A stretch of DNA of 56,069 nt from SIG673 sp045658525. Its GTDB lineage: Bacteria > Bacillota > Clostridia > Oscillospirales > CAG-272. The notes beneath the pieces were generated by a model. It was given only the letters and a program-made list of their open reading frames with translations. It was not told the DNA's origin and did no database searches. A program made the position numbers and the translations under genes. The stretch spans positions 1-56,069 of the forward strand of contig JAZOVD010000055.1 of NCBI GenBank assembly GCA_045658525.1, in the 5' to 3' direction. This document shows positions 19,148-28,027 of the stretch, piece after piece. Every line of letters starts with the position of its first letter. The stretch's first letter is position 1.

Positions 19148-19936
19148 ATGAAAAAAGCAGCTATAATCTTAACACTTTTCATTATGATACTGACATCGGC
19201 GTTCTCCTGCGATAAGCCGAAATCAAAGGGATATATCGACGCGGACGTTGACTATAATTTTTCCGGATACTCAGATGACGCGCTCTATACGACCGTATGC
19301 GCCATTAACGAGAATTACTCTGACTACAAAGGCAAGTCGGTCGCCATAAGCGGCAAATATTCTTATATATACGATTTCAAGGAAAGCACCTGCGTTCAGG
19401 AGATAATAATCGCCACAGACCCAACTAACTGCTGTGACGCGTATCTTGAAATAGAGCTTTCAGATGGAGTTTCGGCAACTCCGGGTGCGTTCACGACCTT
19501 TATCGGACGCTTCACCGACAATAAGCGTATGCTCGTGACCGAGGTGATAAACTACACCCCAACAGTTTCCTCATACGACGTTGACGCAAGGACCTTACCC
19601 TCGACCGAGCTTAAAAAGATGATAGACGATTACGGAAAAAATCACAAAGAAAGCGACCTTAACGGCAAAAAGATAGTTCTTTTCGGACACCACGTTGTAA
19701 AGCTCGTCGAAGCCTCGGGGATACGTTATAAATACTTAGCCGGATACGACGGCAACGGAAAGACCACTTGGTCTATCGAGCTTGATAAGCTCGCTGAGGG
19801 GATTTCGCTTCCTGTACAGAACGGCGATTATCTTAACCCCTGCGTAGTAACGGGTACGCTTTCGTTCTACACGGAAGGAAGCAAGACCTACGCAAGCATA
19901 GACGTTGAAACAATCGCACGAGTTTTTCCTGAATAA
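19148..19936 (+). CDS. putative lipoprotein with two OB-fold-like segments, zinc-operon associated
   Basis: The 262-residue product has a short signal peptide ending SAFSC, which fits a lipoprotein. Two segments look alike: YKGKSVAISGKYSYI with CDAYLEIEL, and LNGKKIVLFGHHVVKL with NPCVVTGTLSFY. Each resembles a five-strand OB-type barrel, suggesting an internal duplication. Cysteines and the FGHH stretch could bind metal, but that is inference. It is the last gene of the zinc operon, starting 21 bases after znuB, and is followed by a terminator, so a role in zinc capture or cell-surface zinc delivery is plausible. I do not recognise a named family. Confidence 0.8.
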   Translation: MKKAAIILTLFIMILTSAFSCDKPKSKGYIDADVDYNFSGYSDDALYTTVCAINENYSDYKGKSVAISGKYSYIYDFKESTCVQEIIIATDPTNCCDAYLEIELSDGVSATPGAFTTFIGRFTDNKRMLVTEVINYTPTVSSYDVDARTLPSTELKKMIDDYGKNHKESDLNGKKIVLFGHHVVKLVEASGIRYKYLAGYDGNGKTTWSIELDKLAEGISLPVQNGDYLNPCVVTGTLSFYTEGSKTYASIDVETIARVFPE

Positions 19937-19940
19937 ACAA

Positions 19941-19985
19941 CGCACCCGCAACCTGAAATTCACGGTTGCGGGTGCGTTTATTTTG
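19941..19985. terminator. bidirectional terminator between converging genes
   Basis: CGCACCCGCAACC (19941-19953) pairs perfectly with GGTTGCGGGTGCG (19964-19976), followed by TTTATTTTG. It ends the zinc operon and, on the other strand, could end the peptidoglycan-binding gene whose stop is at 19990. Confidence 0.88.
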
Positions 19986-19989
19986 TATA

Positions 19990-20511
19990 TTACGCGCCTT
20001 GGCGTCTTTTTTGACGAAGCGCGAGGAGCTGTCTCCAAAGCGAAGCCGTAACACGCCCATCCTCCGCTTCACCGAGTACACGTTGAAGCCGTTTTACGGC
20101 GTTTTCCGTATCCTCACCGAAAACACCGTCGGCGTTTACAAAAAAGCTCTCATCCTCCTCCGCAAGCTCGCGGAGAAGCGTTTGCAATATAAGTACTCCG
20201 TCAAACGCATCACCGCGAGCGATAACTCCGTTCTCCGCACCCGCAAAGCTCTGTTCCGAAACGGGAATGATAGCGGAAAATTCTCTGAATATAGCGTTAA
20301 ATGTAGCAAGATCTGTTCGTCCGGTAATGGGCAGACCGTTTCTTCTTTGGAAATCCGATACCGCCAAGACTGTTTCGGGGCCGTATATTCCGTCTATATA
20401 TATCACGGGGAGCTGACCCGGAACGCGCGATATTTCGCGCAACCATCTTTGCAGATCCGCTACGGCGCGTCTGCCGTCATCCATAAAATAACGTCCGTAT
20501 CCTATATCCAT
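19990..20511 (-). CDS. small protein with two peptidoglycan-binding repeats
   Basis: The 173-residue product has no signal peptide. It consists of two PG_binding_1-type repeats: DLQRWLREIS to DGIYGPETVLAVSDFQRRNG, and ILQTLLRELA to DGVFGEDTENAVKRLQRVLG. The DG-(I/V)-(Y/F)-G pattern is the family core. It follows the SleC-like gene by 21 bases on the same strand, with AGGAAAGGA before its ATG. It probably acts with it in spore-cortex binding during germination or in coat assembly. Absence of a signal peptide fits mother-cell expression. The function is inferred from neighbours. Confidence 0.85.
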   Translation of the reverse strand: MDIGYGRYFMDDGRRAVADLQRWLREISRVPGQLPVIYIDGIYGPETVLAVSDFQRRNGLPITGRTDLATFNAIFREFSAIIPVSEQSFAGAENGVIARGDAFDGVLILQTLLRELAEEDESFFVNADGVFGEDTENAVKRLQRVLGEAEDGRVTASLWRQLLALRQKRRQGA

Positions 20512-20532
20512 ATAAGCCGTTCCTTTCCTGTT

Positions 20533-21942
20533 TTACTGCTCGTTAAAGGCATTTTCGCCCGGAAACTGTCCCTCGCTCACTACGCTGCCTTTAACAAGGT
20601 CCTCATAAAGCGAGGTTATCGCATTCCAAGTGGAAAGCGCGACGATACCGTTTTCGGGGAGTCCCGCAAGCCGCTGAAACGCTATAACGGCATTTTCCGT
20701 AGCGGCTCCGAAGATGCCGTCAACCGTGACCGACGGTATCTGCGGATAAGTTCCCGCTATGACGTTCAGATATTCCTGCAATGCCGTTACGTACTCGTTG
20801 CTTTGACCGATAGTTATAACAAATCCCGGGTAGGGTCTCGCTCTACCGACAAACTGGGTGTCGGGAAGCGAGGTTATAATACCTCTGTAAGCATCGTAAA
20901 GCGCGGAATACGTTGCTTCGTCCATAACACCCGTTTCGGGTAAGCCGTAAAGCCGCTGAAACGCCCTTACGCTCTCCGCGGTCAACGGCCCGTATATACC
21001 GTCCTGCGCGGGCGCGGGAACACTCGGGTTATAGAGCGCGACGTAGGAAAGCAGATACTGTATAACGCGCACCTCGTTTCCGCTATCCCCCTCGCTAAGC
21101 TCGCGCGGAAACTGCCTCGAAAGCTCCTCAACGGTAAGTCCCTCGGAATCAAGCTCGCTGAGCCGCTTCACTCCGTTATATATAAACTGTATTCTGTACC
21201 ACGTCGCCTCACCCACTATACCGTCGGGAACAAGGTCGAACACCCGTTGAAATTCCTCGACCGCATCCTTAGTGCTTTGGGCGAAAACTCCGTTTGGGGG
21301 ATTGATCTTGGGTATCGCAGGATAGTTGGCAGATATTCTGTTAAGCCTTACCTGAATGGACTGAACGTCGTTTCCCGTACTTCCAAGCTGTAACGGTCTC
21401 GGCGGAACGCTCGCGGTTATCGCCTCAACAGGAACTCCCGTCACTATATCTATATCGTCGCCGTAAAACCTGCGCAGTATGTCGTATGGAGTAAGCCCCT
21501 CGTTGGCAAGAGGAACAGTTCCCCATTGAGAAAGTCCGTCACAGGTGCTTGTCGTTCCGTTGCAATACTGAGTGAAAAGCGGTTCTACGCTTCCCCGTCT
21601 GACAACGTAGCTATTGAATATCTCATCGACTATCTGACTGATATTTTCAAAAATATCTCTGCCCGGTACAAAAAACTGATCGAAAGCAGTCGAGTTGGTT
21701 ATATCGAAGTCATATCCCCGCGAGCGGTAAAACTCCGTGTATATCCGATTGAGCGCGAACGATATTTGCGCGTAGATATTGGCTCTGACCGCGCTTTCGG
21801 GCCACGTTGGGTATATCTCACTTGACGCAACATTCTTTATGTAGTCGGGGAAGCTGACCGTAACGTCAGACGCCGCCTGATCGGGACGTCCGAGATGCAC
21901 CGTTACGCTCTCCGGTATGACCGGTCTTTCTATTCCGTTCAA
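20533..21942 (-). CDS. SleC-like cortex-lytic protein: SpoIID-type domain plus peptidoglycan-binding repeats
   Basis: I chose the TTG at 21942 because AAAGGAGAT lies 8-17 bases upstream; the longer frame starts inside the preceding gene. The 469-residue product (MNGIERPVIP) has an N-terminal domain (about residues 30-175) with ASSEIYPTWPESAVRANIYA, SRGYDFDIT and FTQYCNG, which I recognise as the SpoIID/lytic-transglycosylase-like part of SleC-type spore cortex enzymes; Glu in ASSEIYP is a candidate catalytic residue. Three PG_binding_1 repeats follow (QLGSTGNDVQSI, LSEGDSGNEVRVI, TIGQSNEYVTAL onwards). No signal peptide is present, as for SleC-like proteins made in the mother cell. SleC normally carries its own N-terminal prepeptide; here a separate CnaB-like gene precedes it. 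Confidence 0.8.
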   Translation of the reverse strand: MNGIERPVIPESVTVHLGRPDQAASDVTVSFPDYIKNVASSEIYPTWPESAVRANIYAQISFALNRIYTEFYRSRGYDFDITNSTAFDQFFVPGRDIFENISQIVDEIFNSYVVRRGSVEPLFTQYCNGTTSTCDGLSQWGTVPLANEGLTPYDILRRFYGDDIDIVTGVPVEAITASVPPRPLQLGSTGNDVQSIQVRLNRISANYPAIPKINPPNGVFAQSTKDAVEEFQRVFDLVPDGIVGEATWYRIQFIYNGVKRLSELDSEGLTVEELSRQFPRELSEGDSGNEVRVIQYLLSYVALYNPSVPAPAQDGIYGPLTAESVRAFQRLYGLPETGVMDEATYSALYDAYRGIITSLPDTQFVGRARPYPGFVITIGQSNEYVTALQEYLNVIAGTYPQIPSVTVDGIFGAATENAVIAFQRLAGLPENGIVALSTWNAITSLYEDLVKGSVVSEGQFPGENAFNEQ

Positions 21943-21961
21943 ATTATCACATCTCCTTTCA

Positions 21962-22357
21962 TCAAAGCTCAGGTGGCTGGCTCTCGTTAAAGTCAACGGT
22001 ATCGTTATAAAACTCCGAGCTGCCCTCCGAAACAGGAATAAGCTCCACAGGCTGTATGGACGTTATCCCCGGGTATATCGGAACGCCTATATTCCTTACA
22101 CTCGTATATCCCTCTCTGTCAGTATCCACATTATACGTAAAAAACGCCGGACCTGACGGGTTGGGGGCTTCGCTGTTAGCTATCGGCGGAGCCATAAGTT
22201 TAAGCTTCGGGGTCTTTCCGCTTGAATCGGTAAAGAATACCGATATTATCGCTCCGTTCATATCCTTTACCGTAACGACCGCGTTCTCAACAGGAAGCGC
22301 TCCGCCTGCCGTTTTTACTGTTATTATAAGCTGACCGTAATCGCTGTCTGCCGTCAT
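21962..22357 (-). CDS. CnaB/carboxypeptidase-regulatory-like protein of the SleC-like cluster
   Basis: The 131-residue product begins MTADSDYGQLIITVK. It shows a beta-sandwich pattern: GGALPVENAVVTVKDMNG, a turn DSSGKTPKLKL, then TYNVDTDREGYTSVRN and GITSIQPVELIP. This is close to the N-terminal region of SleC-type proteins as I remember them. No signal peptide or catalytic site is visible. It lies 19 bases upstream of the SleC-like gene on the same strand and is probably co-transcribed. It may act as a folding, anchoring or inhibitory partner; this is inference. Confidence 0.75.
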   Translation of the reverse strand: MTADSDYGQLIITVKTAGGALPVENAVVTVKDMNGAIISVFFTDSSGKTPKLKLMAPPIANSEAPNPSGPAFFTYNVDTDREGYTSVRNIGVPIYPGITSIQPVELIPVSEGSSEFYNDTVDFNESQPPEL

Positions 22358-22486
22358 AAAACAACCTTCCCTTCAAAATATTTTCGCTCAGAACCAAAAC
22401 ACGCGTTCATCGCTCTCTAAATACTATTCAAAATCATAGCGTTCGGTCACAAATATTAAACTTTTTTTGAAATTTTCAAATAACCC

Positions 22487-22515
22487 TTGCAAAATAGGGC
22501 ATACTCTGTTATAAT
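22487..22515 (+). promoter_or_regulatory. sigma-A promoter of the SRP RNA
   Basis: TTGCAA (22487-22492) and TATAAT (22510-22515) are separated by 17 bases. The predicted start, near 22522, is a few bases before the closing helix of the SRP RNA. Confidence 0.85.
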
Positions 22516-22532
22516 GTAATTGAGACGAGATA

Positions 22533-22822
22533 TAAAATAAGATCATACCGGCCGGGGAGCCAGCGGTGCCCTGTAACCTGCAATCCGCTACAGCAGGGGT
22601 GGTTTCCGATCCGAGGGCTGGTCGTGTATGGTCTGCGCCGTTGGTGATCGTGTTGACGAATGGGTCTTGTGCAATCAACAGTTGTGAACCATGTCAGGCG
22701 GGCGCACCGAGCAGCATTAAGCGATGAGTCTGATGTGCCACGAGGGTGCCTGTTCCGAGCGAGAGCCACGGTTAACGCATATGCCGCCATGTTCAGAGTG
22801 AGGTGTATGATCTTATTTTGTA
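22533..22822 (+). ncRNA. ffs: signal recognition particle RNA, long Bacillus type
   Basis: It is the RNA scaffold of SRP, which targets nascent membrane proteins. The ends form a perfect 15-step helix: AAAATAAGATCATAC (22534-22548) with GTATGATCTTATTTT (22805-22819). Inside, GTCAGGCGGG followed by CGAGCAGCATTAAG is the conserved domain-IV region bound by Ffh. The length of roughly 290 bases indicates the long form with an Alu domain (5' GGCCGGGGAGCC and CTGTAACC region). The position directly upstream of dnaX matches many Firmicutes. The exact ends were not determined. Confidence 0.9.
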
Positions 22823-22876
22823 CCTTGTCTCTTTATTTACGCGCACACGCGCGATGGTTGAAGAAGGGAGAACGAT

Positions 22877-24472
22877 ATGCATCAGGCGTTATACAGAAAA
22901 TGGAGACCGAAAAGCTTCGACTCGGTATGGGGTCAGGAGCATATAACCTCCGTTCTGAGATATGAGATAAAAACAGGAAAATACAGTCACGCCTACCTTT
23001 TCTGCGGTTCTCACGGAGTTGGAAAGACTACCTGCGCAAAGCTGCTTTCCAAGGCTGTAAACTGCCTTGATCCGCAAAACGGAGATCCTTGCGGAAAATG
23101 CGAGGCTTGCCGCGCGATAGACAGCGAGCTTGCTACGGACGTAGTCGAGATGGACGCAGCTTCCAACACGGGCGTTGATTACATAAGAGACATTCGTGAA
23201 ACGGTAATGTACGCGCCGTCGGCACTCAAAAACAGAGTTTATATCATCGACGAGGTCCACATGCTCACGCAAAGCGCGTTCAACGCGCTCCTCAAAACTC
23301 TCGAAGAGCCTCCGTCAAACGTAGTATTCATTCTTGCTACAACAGAGCAGCAGAAGATACCCGCGACCATTCTTTCAAGGTGTCAGAAGTTTGAATTCAG
23401 AAAGATAGCTTCTCAGGTAATAGCGGACAGGCTTCTCTATATCGCCGAAAATGAAGCTATAAACATAACCCCCGATGCCGCAAAAACGATAGCGAAAATG
23501 TCCCAAGGCGGAATGAGAGACGCTATAAGCCTGCTTGAACTTTGCGCGGGAGACGGAAAAGAGATAACCGTTCAGACGGTAAAAGCCGTAACAGGCGCGC
23601 TCGGACGCGATCAGGCAGTAAGAACAGCCGAGTCTGTCATAGCAAAGGACACGGACGCGATCTTCTCTATGACTGAGGAAATAGCGTCATCGGCAAAGGA
23701 GATTTCGGTGTTCTGGCAGGAGCTTGCCGACCTTTACCGCGATATGCTGGTATTCAAAACTACCAAGAACCCGTCGGCGTACCTTGACCTTACCGCTGAC
23801 GAAACGGAGACCCTTTCAAAGCTTTCCGAGGCTCTCGGAGCACCTGCGATAATGCGTCACTGTAAGATAATAGAAAACGCTTTCGCCGATATGCAGAGAA
23901 ACGGCGCGTCAAAACGCATCTGCGCCGAAATGGCTCTGCTCAAAATGTGTGACGAAAAGCTTGACACCTTACCCGAGGGTATAGTTTCAAGAATATCCGC
24001 ACTTGAAGAAAAGATTGCGGTTCTTTCCGCAGGCGGCATTCTTACCCAGACCGTTCAGGCTACCGCGCCAGCCGTTAAAGGCAACGAGGTGATGTTTAAA
24101 AAATCGGTAACTCCCGAAAAGATACCCGAAACAGTCTCGCCCGCGGAAAGCAAAAAGGCGGTACGCACAGGGCTTAAACCCGTCACATGGTGGATAGAAG
24201 CTGTAAAACGCACATCCGAGACCAATCCCTCAATGGCACCGTTTATGAAGCTTTCAAGAGCTTATGAGGACGGAAACAAAATACTTATACGAGTCGAGGG
24301 CGGTATCGCGGCAGTAATGCTCGATACACCCGAAATGAAGAAATCTCTTTCAGACCTTTCAGCGATAATTACAGGAAATTCCATTCCCGCAAACTCATTT
24401 GAGTTTCAAGAGGTCGCAAGAGACGAAAATGCCTCACCGATAGACGAGCTTACGGAAGATTTTTCCGTTTAA
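22877..24472 (+). CDS. dnaX: DNA polymerase III subunits gamma and tau
   Basis: It is the ATPase core of the replication clamp loader. The 531-residue protein starts MHQALYRKWRPKSFD, the family's standard start. Walker A is GSHGVGKTTC (about residues 44-53), the zinc module has CLDPQNGDPCGKCEAC, Walker B is DEVHML and sensor 1 is ILATTEQQ. The C-terminal third is divergent, as usual. AAGGGAG precedes the ATG. It follows the SRP RNA and precedes ybaB and recR, a classic Firmicutes order. Whether a short gamma form is made cannot be decided from the sequence. Confidence 0.96.
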   Translation: MHQALYRKWRPKSFDSVWGQEHITSVLRYEIKTGKYSHAYLFCGSHGVGKTTCAKLLSKAVNCLDPQNGDPCGKCEACRAIDSELATDVVEMDAASNTGVDYIRDIRETVMYAPSALKNRVYIIDEVHMLTQSAFNALLKTLEEPPSNVVFILATTEQQKIPATILSRCQKFEFRKIASQVIADRLLYIAENEAINITPDAAKTIAKMSQGGMRDAISLLELCAGDGKEITVQTVKAVTGALGRDQAVRTAESVIAKDTDAIFSMTEEIASSAKEISVFWQELADLYRDMLVFKTTKNPSAYLDLTADETETLSKLSEALGAPAIMRHCKIIENAFADMQRNGASKRICAEMALLKMCDEKLDTLPEGIVSRISALEEKIAVLSAGGILTQTVQATAPAVKGNEVMFKKSVTPEKIPETVSPAESKKAVRTGLKPVTWWIEAVKRTSETNPSMAPFMKLSRAYEDGNKILIRVEGGIAAVMLDTPEMKKSLSDLSAIITGNSIPANSFEFQEVARDENASPIDELTEDFSV

Positions 24473-24500
24473 TATTTAGAACACAAGGAGAATACCACCC

Positions 24501-24857
24501 ATGAAAGCAAGAATACCGAAGGAATATACAAGTGGACCCGCAAATATGCAGAATATGATCAAGCAGGCTCAGAGGATGCAGGAACAGATGGCTGAGACTC
24601 AGGCTGAGCTTGAAGCAAAGGAATATGAGATAAAGGCAGGCGGCGGAGCTGTCGTAGTCAAGATAAACGGCAAAAAGGAGATACTCTCCATCGACATAAG
24701 CCCCGATATAGTTGATCCCGACGATATTGAGACGCTTTCTGACGTTATAACGGCAGGCGTAAACGAGGCTATCAAGACCGTCGAGGACGCTTCTAACGCC
24801 GAAATGTCCAAGATCACAGGCGGTATGGGCGGCTTAGGTATGCCCGGTCTTTTCTGA
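24501..24857 (+). CDS. ybaB: nucleoid-associated protein, YbaB/EbfC family
   Basis: The 118-residue dimeric DNA-binding protein begins with an extra MKARIPKEYTSG before the usual NMQNMIKQAQRMQEQM helix. The core AGGGAVVVKINGKKEILSIDI and the glycine-rich tail GGMGGLGMPGLF are typical. AAGGAGA precedes the ATG. It lies between dnaX and recR, its usual place, with six bases to recR. Its role is probably nucleoid organisation; no enzymatic activity is expected. Confidence 0.94.
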   Translation: MKARIPKEYTSGPANMQNMIKQAQRMQEQMAETQAELEAKEYEIKAGGGAVVVKINGKKEILSIDISPDIVDPDDIETLSDVITAGVNEAIKTVEDASNAEMSKITGGMGGLGMPGLF

Positions 24858-24863
24858 TAAAAT

Positions 24864-25466
24864 ATGGGAGAATTTATACTTCCGCTTGAAAAAATGGTAG
24901 AGGCGTTCCGCAGACTTCCGGGAGTCGGCAGAAAAAGCGCGGAACGAATGGCATTTGGAATACTCGAAATGTCGGACGAGCAGGTCTCCGACTTCCTTTC
25001 CGCGATAGATAGCGGAAAAGCCTCTATCCATCCGTGTACGGAATGCGGAAACATAACCTCGGGCGAGCTTTGCCCTATATGCTCGGATAACGACCGTGAC
25101 CGCACGCTGATATGCGTAGTCGAGGACTCAAAGGCAGTCCAATCATTTGAAAAGATAAAGGAATACAAGGGTGTTTATCACGTTCTCGGCGGTTGCCTTT
25201 CGCCCCGTAACGGAAAAGGACCTGAGGATCTGAACATAGCCTCACTCGTTAAAAGGATACAGGCGGACGGCGTTACTGAGGTAATGATAGCCACTAACGC
25301 GACAGTCGAGGGCGAAACGACCGCCATGTATCTTTCGCGTATAATAAAGCCTCTCGGCGCGAAAATAACGCGTCTCGCCTACGGTATCCCCGTCGGCGCG
25401 GACATAGAGTACGCGGACAAGCTCACGCTTTTAAGAGCTATCGAGGGCAGACGCGAATTTCTCTGA
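24864..25466 (+). CDS. recR: recombination mediator RecR
   Basis: It loads RecA on gapped DNA together with RecF/RecO. At 200 residues it is standard length. The helix-hairpin-helix RRLPGVGRKSAERM lies at residues 15-28. The Cys4 zinc finger CTECGNITSGELCPIC is followed by the Toprim segment CVVEDSKAVQSFEK. A Walker-B-like end LTLLRAIEGRREFL closes it. It is co-transcribed with ybaB. Confidence 0.96.
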   Translation: MGEFILPLEKMVEAFRRLPGVGRKSAERMAFGILEMSDEQVSDFLSAIDSGKASIHPCTECGNITSGELCPICSDNDRDRTLICVVEDSKAVQSFEKIKEYKGVYHVLGGCLSPRNGKGPEDLNIASLVKRIQADGVTEVMIATNATVEGETTAMYLSRIIKPLGAKITRLAYGIPVGADIEYADKLTLLRAIEGRREFL

Positions 25467-25478
25467 TAAACCAAAAGC

Positions 25479-25518
25479 ACGGACTTTTCGCCTTACCGAG
25501 AAGTCCGCTGTTCTTTTG
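25479..25518 (+). terminator. weak terminator after recR
   Basis: GGACTTTTCG (25481-25490) pairs with CGAGAAGTCC (25497-25506) with one G-T pair, then GCTGTTCTTTTG. The T run is interrupted, so termination may be partial before pcrA. Confidence 0.5.
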
Positions 25519-25547
25519 ACCAACTTTGAAGGTAAAACGGTAATTAA

Positions 25548-27938
25548 ATGAAAAACGAAAGATTTACAATAGCAAAGCGTAAGCTTTTCGACAAGCTTTA
25601 CGACCATCTTAATGAAAAACAGCGTGAGGCTGTATTCAAGGTAAACGGACCCCTGCTCATACTCGCGGGCGCGGGAAGCGGAAAGACCACGGTTCTTGTT
25701 AACCGTATCGGATATATGATACGTTACGGAAACGCGTATTTAAGCGAGGATGCCCCCGATGGAATAAGCGAAAGCGAGATAGCGGGTCTTGAAAACGCAA
25801 TAAGACTTGATAAAAAGGATATTGCCGTTCTGCTTGACCGTTACGCGTGCCGCAAGGTTCCTGCTTGGAGCATTCTTAGCATAACGTTTACCAACAAGGC
25901 GGCAAACGAGATGAAGGCTCGTCTTGAAAAGCAGATAGGCGAGGCAGCGTCAGAGATATGGGCGGGAACGTTCCACTCGATCTGCGTAAGGCTTTTACGC
26001 CGTTTCGCCGAAAAGACCGACTACGGTCCGGGATTTACGATATACGATACGGACGATCAGAAAAAGCTTATGATCTCCGTTTTAAAGGACACGAACACCG
26101 ACGACAAGATGTTCCAGCCAAAATCCGTTCTCGGATACGTCAGCCGCGCAAAGGACAGACTTATGACGCCGTCTGACTGTTCAAGCGAAGCAAAGGATTT
26201 CAGAGAAAGCAAGATGGCGGTACTTTATTCCGAATACCAGAAGCGTCTGAAAGCCGCAAACGCGCTCGATTTCGACGACATAATAATGCAAACGGTCCGC
26301 CTGTTGCAAAACGACAGCGAGGTGCTTTCCTACTGCCAGAACCGTTTTAAATACGTTTGCGTTGACGAGTATCAGGATACCAACCACGCTCAGTTCGTGC
26401 TGACCGAGCTTATCTCCCACGAGCACGGCAACATAATGGTCGTAGGAGACGACGACCAAAGTATATACCGTTTCCGCGGCGCGGATATTGAAAATATACT
26501 TAACTTTGACAAGGATATAAAGGGCGCGCACACCATAAAGCTTGAACAGAATTACCGTTCAACGAAGTCTATACTCGACGCGGCAAACTCTATTATCCGT
26601 AACAACGTAAACCGTCACGGTAAGGAGCTTTGGACAAGCAAGGACGAGGGTACTCCCGTATCTCTCCGCAGACTCGAAAACCAGAACGACGAAGCGCGTT
26701 ACATAGTTGATACTATAACAGAGCTGAAAAAGACAGAGGGGCGTTCGCTCAACGACTTCGCCATACTTTACAGAATAAACGCTATGTCGAACAGTCTCGA
26801 AGGAGCGTTCGCGAGAAGCGGACTTCCTTACAGAGTGCTCGGCGGACTCCGTTTCTACGAGCGCAAGGAAATAAAGGATATTCTGGCGTACCTCTGTGTA
26901 ATAAACAACCCGTCGGACAACCTCAGACTTCAACGTATAATCAACGAGCCAAAGCGTAAGATAGGCGATTCCACCGTGAACGCCGTGGCAGACCTCGCAA
27001 AGTATCATAATAAGTCAATGTTCGACGTAATGCGAAACGCCGACTCCGCTGACTACCCATCACTTGCAAAGGTCGCGCCAAAGCTCAAAGAGTTTACCCG
27101 ACTTATACTCGGACTGCGCGAGATAGCCGAGTCCGAGAAGCTCGACGTGCTTATCGACAAGGTGCTTGATCTCACAGGATACCGCGCAATGCTCAAAGCA
27201 GCGGCTGAGGACGAGGGCGAAACGAGACTTGAAAACGTTGAGGAGCTTATCTCAAACGCCGTTGAGTTTACCGAAACACGAGACGACCCTTCTCTTAACG
27301 CATTCCTTGAAGAAGTCGCGCTTGTCGCGGATATAGACAACTATGATCCGGAAGCCGAGGCAGTAGTTCTTATGACGGTACACAGCGCAAAGGGTCTGGA
27401 ATTTCCCGTGGTATTCCTGCCGGGACTTGAAGAAGGCATCTTCCCCTCACAGCAGTCATCTTACGATCCTATTGAGCTTGAAGAAGAACGCCGTCTCGCA
27501 TACGTTGCCGTGACCCGCGCAAAGGAAAAGCTGTTCCTTACGCATACAAAAGAGCGTCTTATGTACGGAAAAACTCAGTACAGTAAGCTTTCAAGATTTG
27601 TTTCCGAGATACCAAACGAGCTTCTTGATCTCAAAAAAGAAGCAGAAGGCTCTGCCGTATTACAGCACCAGAACCGCATAATAACGCCGTTAAACAAGCC
27701 AAAGCCGAGAGTATCGGACGAGCTTATCAAAAAGCCGTTCGCAGGAGTAAGCACGAACGGAAAACAGCTTGAGGTGTTCGCGGTAGGAGATATAGTTGAT
27801 CACCCTATGTTCGGAGTTGGAATGATAACCGCCGCGCAGAAGCTCGGTCCCGACACTATGTATGAGATCGCCTTTGATAACTTCGGAACTAAAAAAATGA
27901 TGGCGACTTATGCTAAGATAAAGCGTCACCAAGGTTAA
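25548..27938 (+). CDS. pcrA: ATP-dependent DNA helicase, PcrA/UvrD family
   Basis: It is a 3'-5' superfamily 1 helicase for repair and plasmid replication. The 796-residue protein has Walker A ILAGAGSGKTTVL (about residues 38-50), motif Ia TFTNKAA, motif II VDEYQDTN, motif III VGDDDQSIYRFRGA, motif IV QNYRST, motif V TVHSAKGLEFPVV and motif VI VAVTRAKEKL. The C-terminal region (IVDHPMFGVGMI) is the RNA-polymerase-binding Tudor-like tail of PcrA. The insert in domain 1A around residues 63-100 (ISESEIAGLENA) is longer than in most PcrA proteins. Confidence 0.95.
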   Translation: MKNERFTIAKRKLFDKLYDHLNEKQREAVFKVNGPLLILAGAGSGKTTVLVNRIGYMIRYGNAYLSEDAPDGISESEIAGLENAIRLDKKDIAVLLDRYACRKVPAWSILSITFTNKAANEMKARLEKQIGEAASEIWAGTFHSICVRLLRRFAEKTDYGPGFTIYDTDDQKKLMISVLKDTNTDDKMFQPKSVLGYVSRAKDRLMTPSDCSSEAKDFRESKMAVLYSEYQKRLKAANALDFDDIIMQTVRLLQNDSEVLSYCQNRFKYVCVDEYQDTNHAQFVLTELISHEHGNIMVVGDDDQSIYRFRGADIENILNFDKDIKGAHTIKLEQNYRSTKSILDAANSIIRNNVNRHGKELWTSKDEGTPVSLRRLENQNDEARYIVDTITELKKTEGRSLNDFAILYRINAMSNSLEGAFARSGLPYRVLGGLRFYERKEIKDILAYLCVINNPSDNLRLQRIINEPKRKIGDSTVNAVADLAKYHNKSMFDVMRNADSADYPSLAKVAPKLKEFTRLILGLREIAESEKLDVLIDKVLDLTGYRAMLKAAAEDEGETRLENVEELISNAVEFTETRDDPSLNAFLEEVALVADIDNYDPEAEAVVLMTVHSAKGLEFPVVFLPGLEEGIFPSQQSSYDPIELEEERRLAYVAVTRAKEKLFLTHTKERLMYGKTQYSKLSRFVSEIPNELLDLKKEAEGSAVLQHQNRIITPLNKPKPRVSDELIKKPFAGVSTNGKQLEVFAVGDIVDHPMFGVGMITAAQKLGPDTMYEIAFDNFGTKKMMATYAKIKRHQG

Positions 27939-27964
27939 AAAAGTTTTTATTTTACTAAACTCTA

Positions 27965-27993
27965 TTGACAAAGACTTTAAATAGTGATATTAT
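27965..27993 (+). promoter_or_regulatory. sigma-A promoter of the Gfo/Idh/MocA gene
   Basis: TTGACA (27965-27970) and TATTAT (27988-27993) are 17 bases apart, about 35 bases before the ATG at 28028. CTAAGGAG precedes that start. Confidence 0.85.
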
Positions 27994-28027
27994 TTAGATA
28001 ACATACGAACCTAAGGAGTTATTCACC

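Noticed and set aside
24090..24106. Possible dnaX frameshift site (TTTAAAAAATCGG)
   Set aside because: The heptamer is not in the frame needed for -1 slippage and no stimulatory hairpin or upstream Shine-Dalgarno was seen; transcript slippage cannot be excluded but is not supported.
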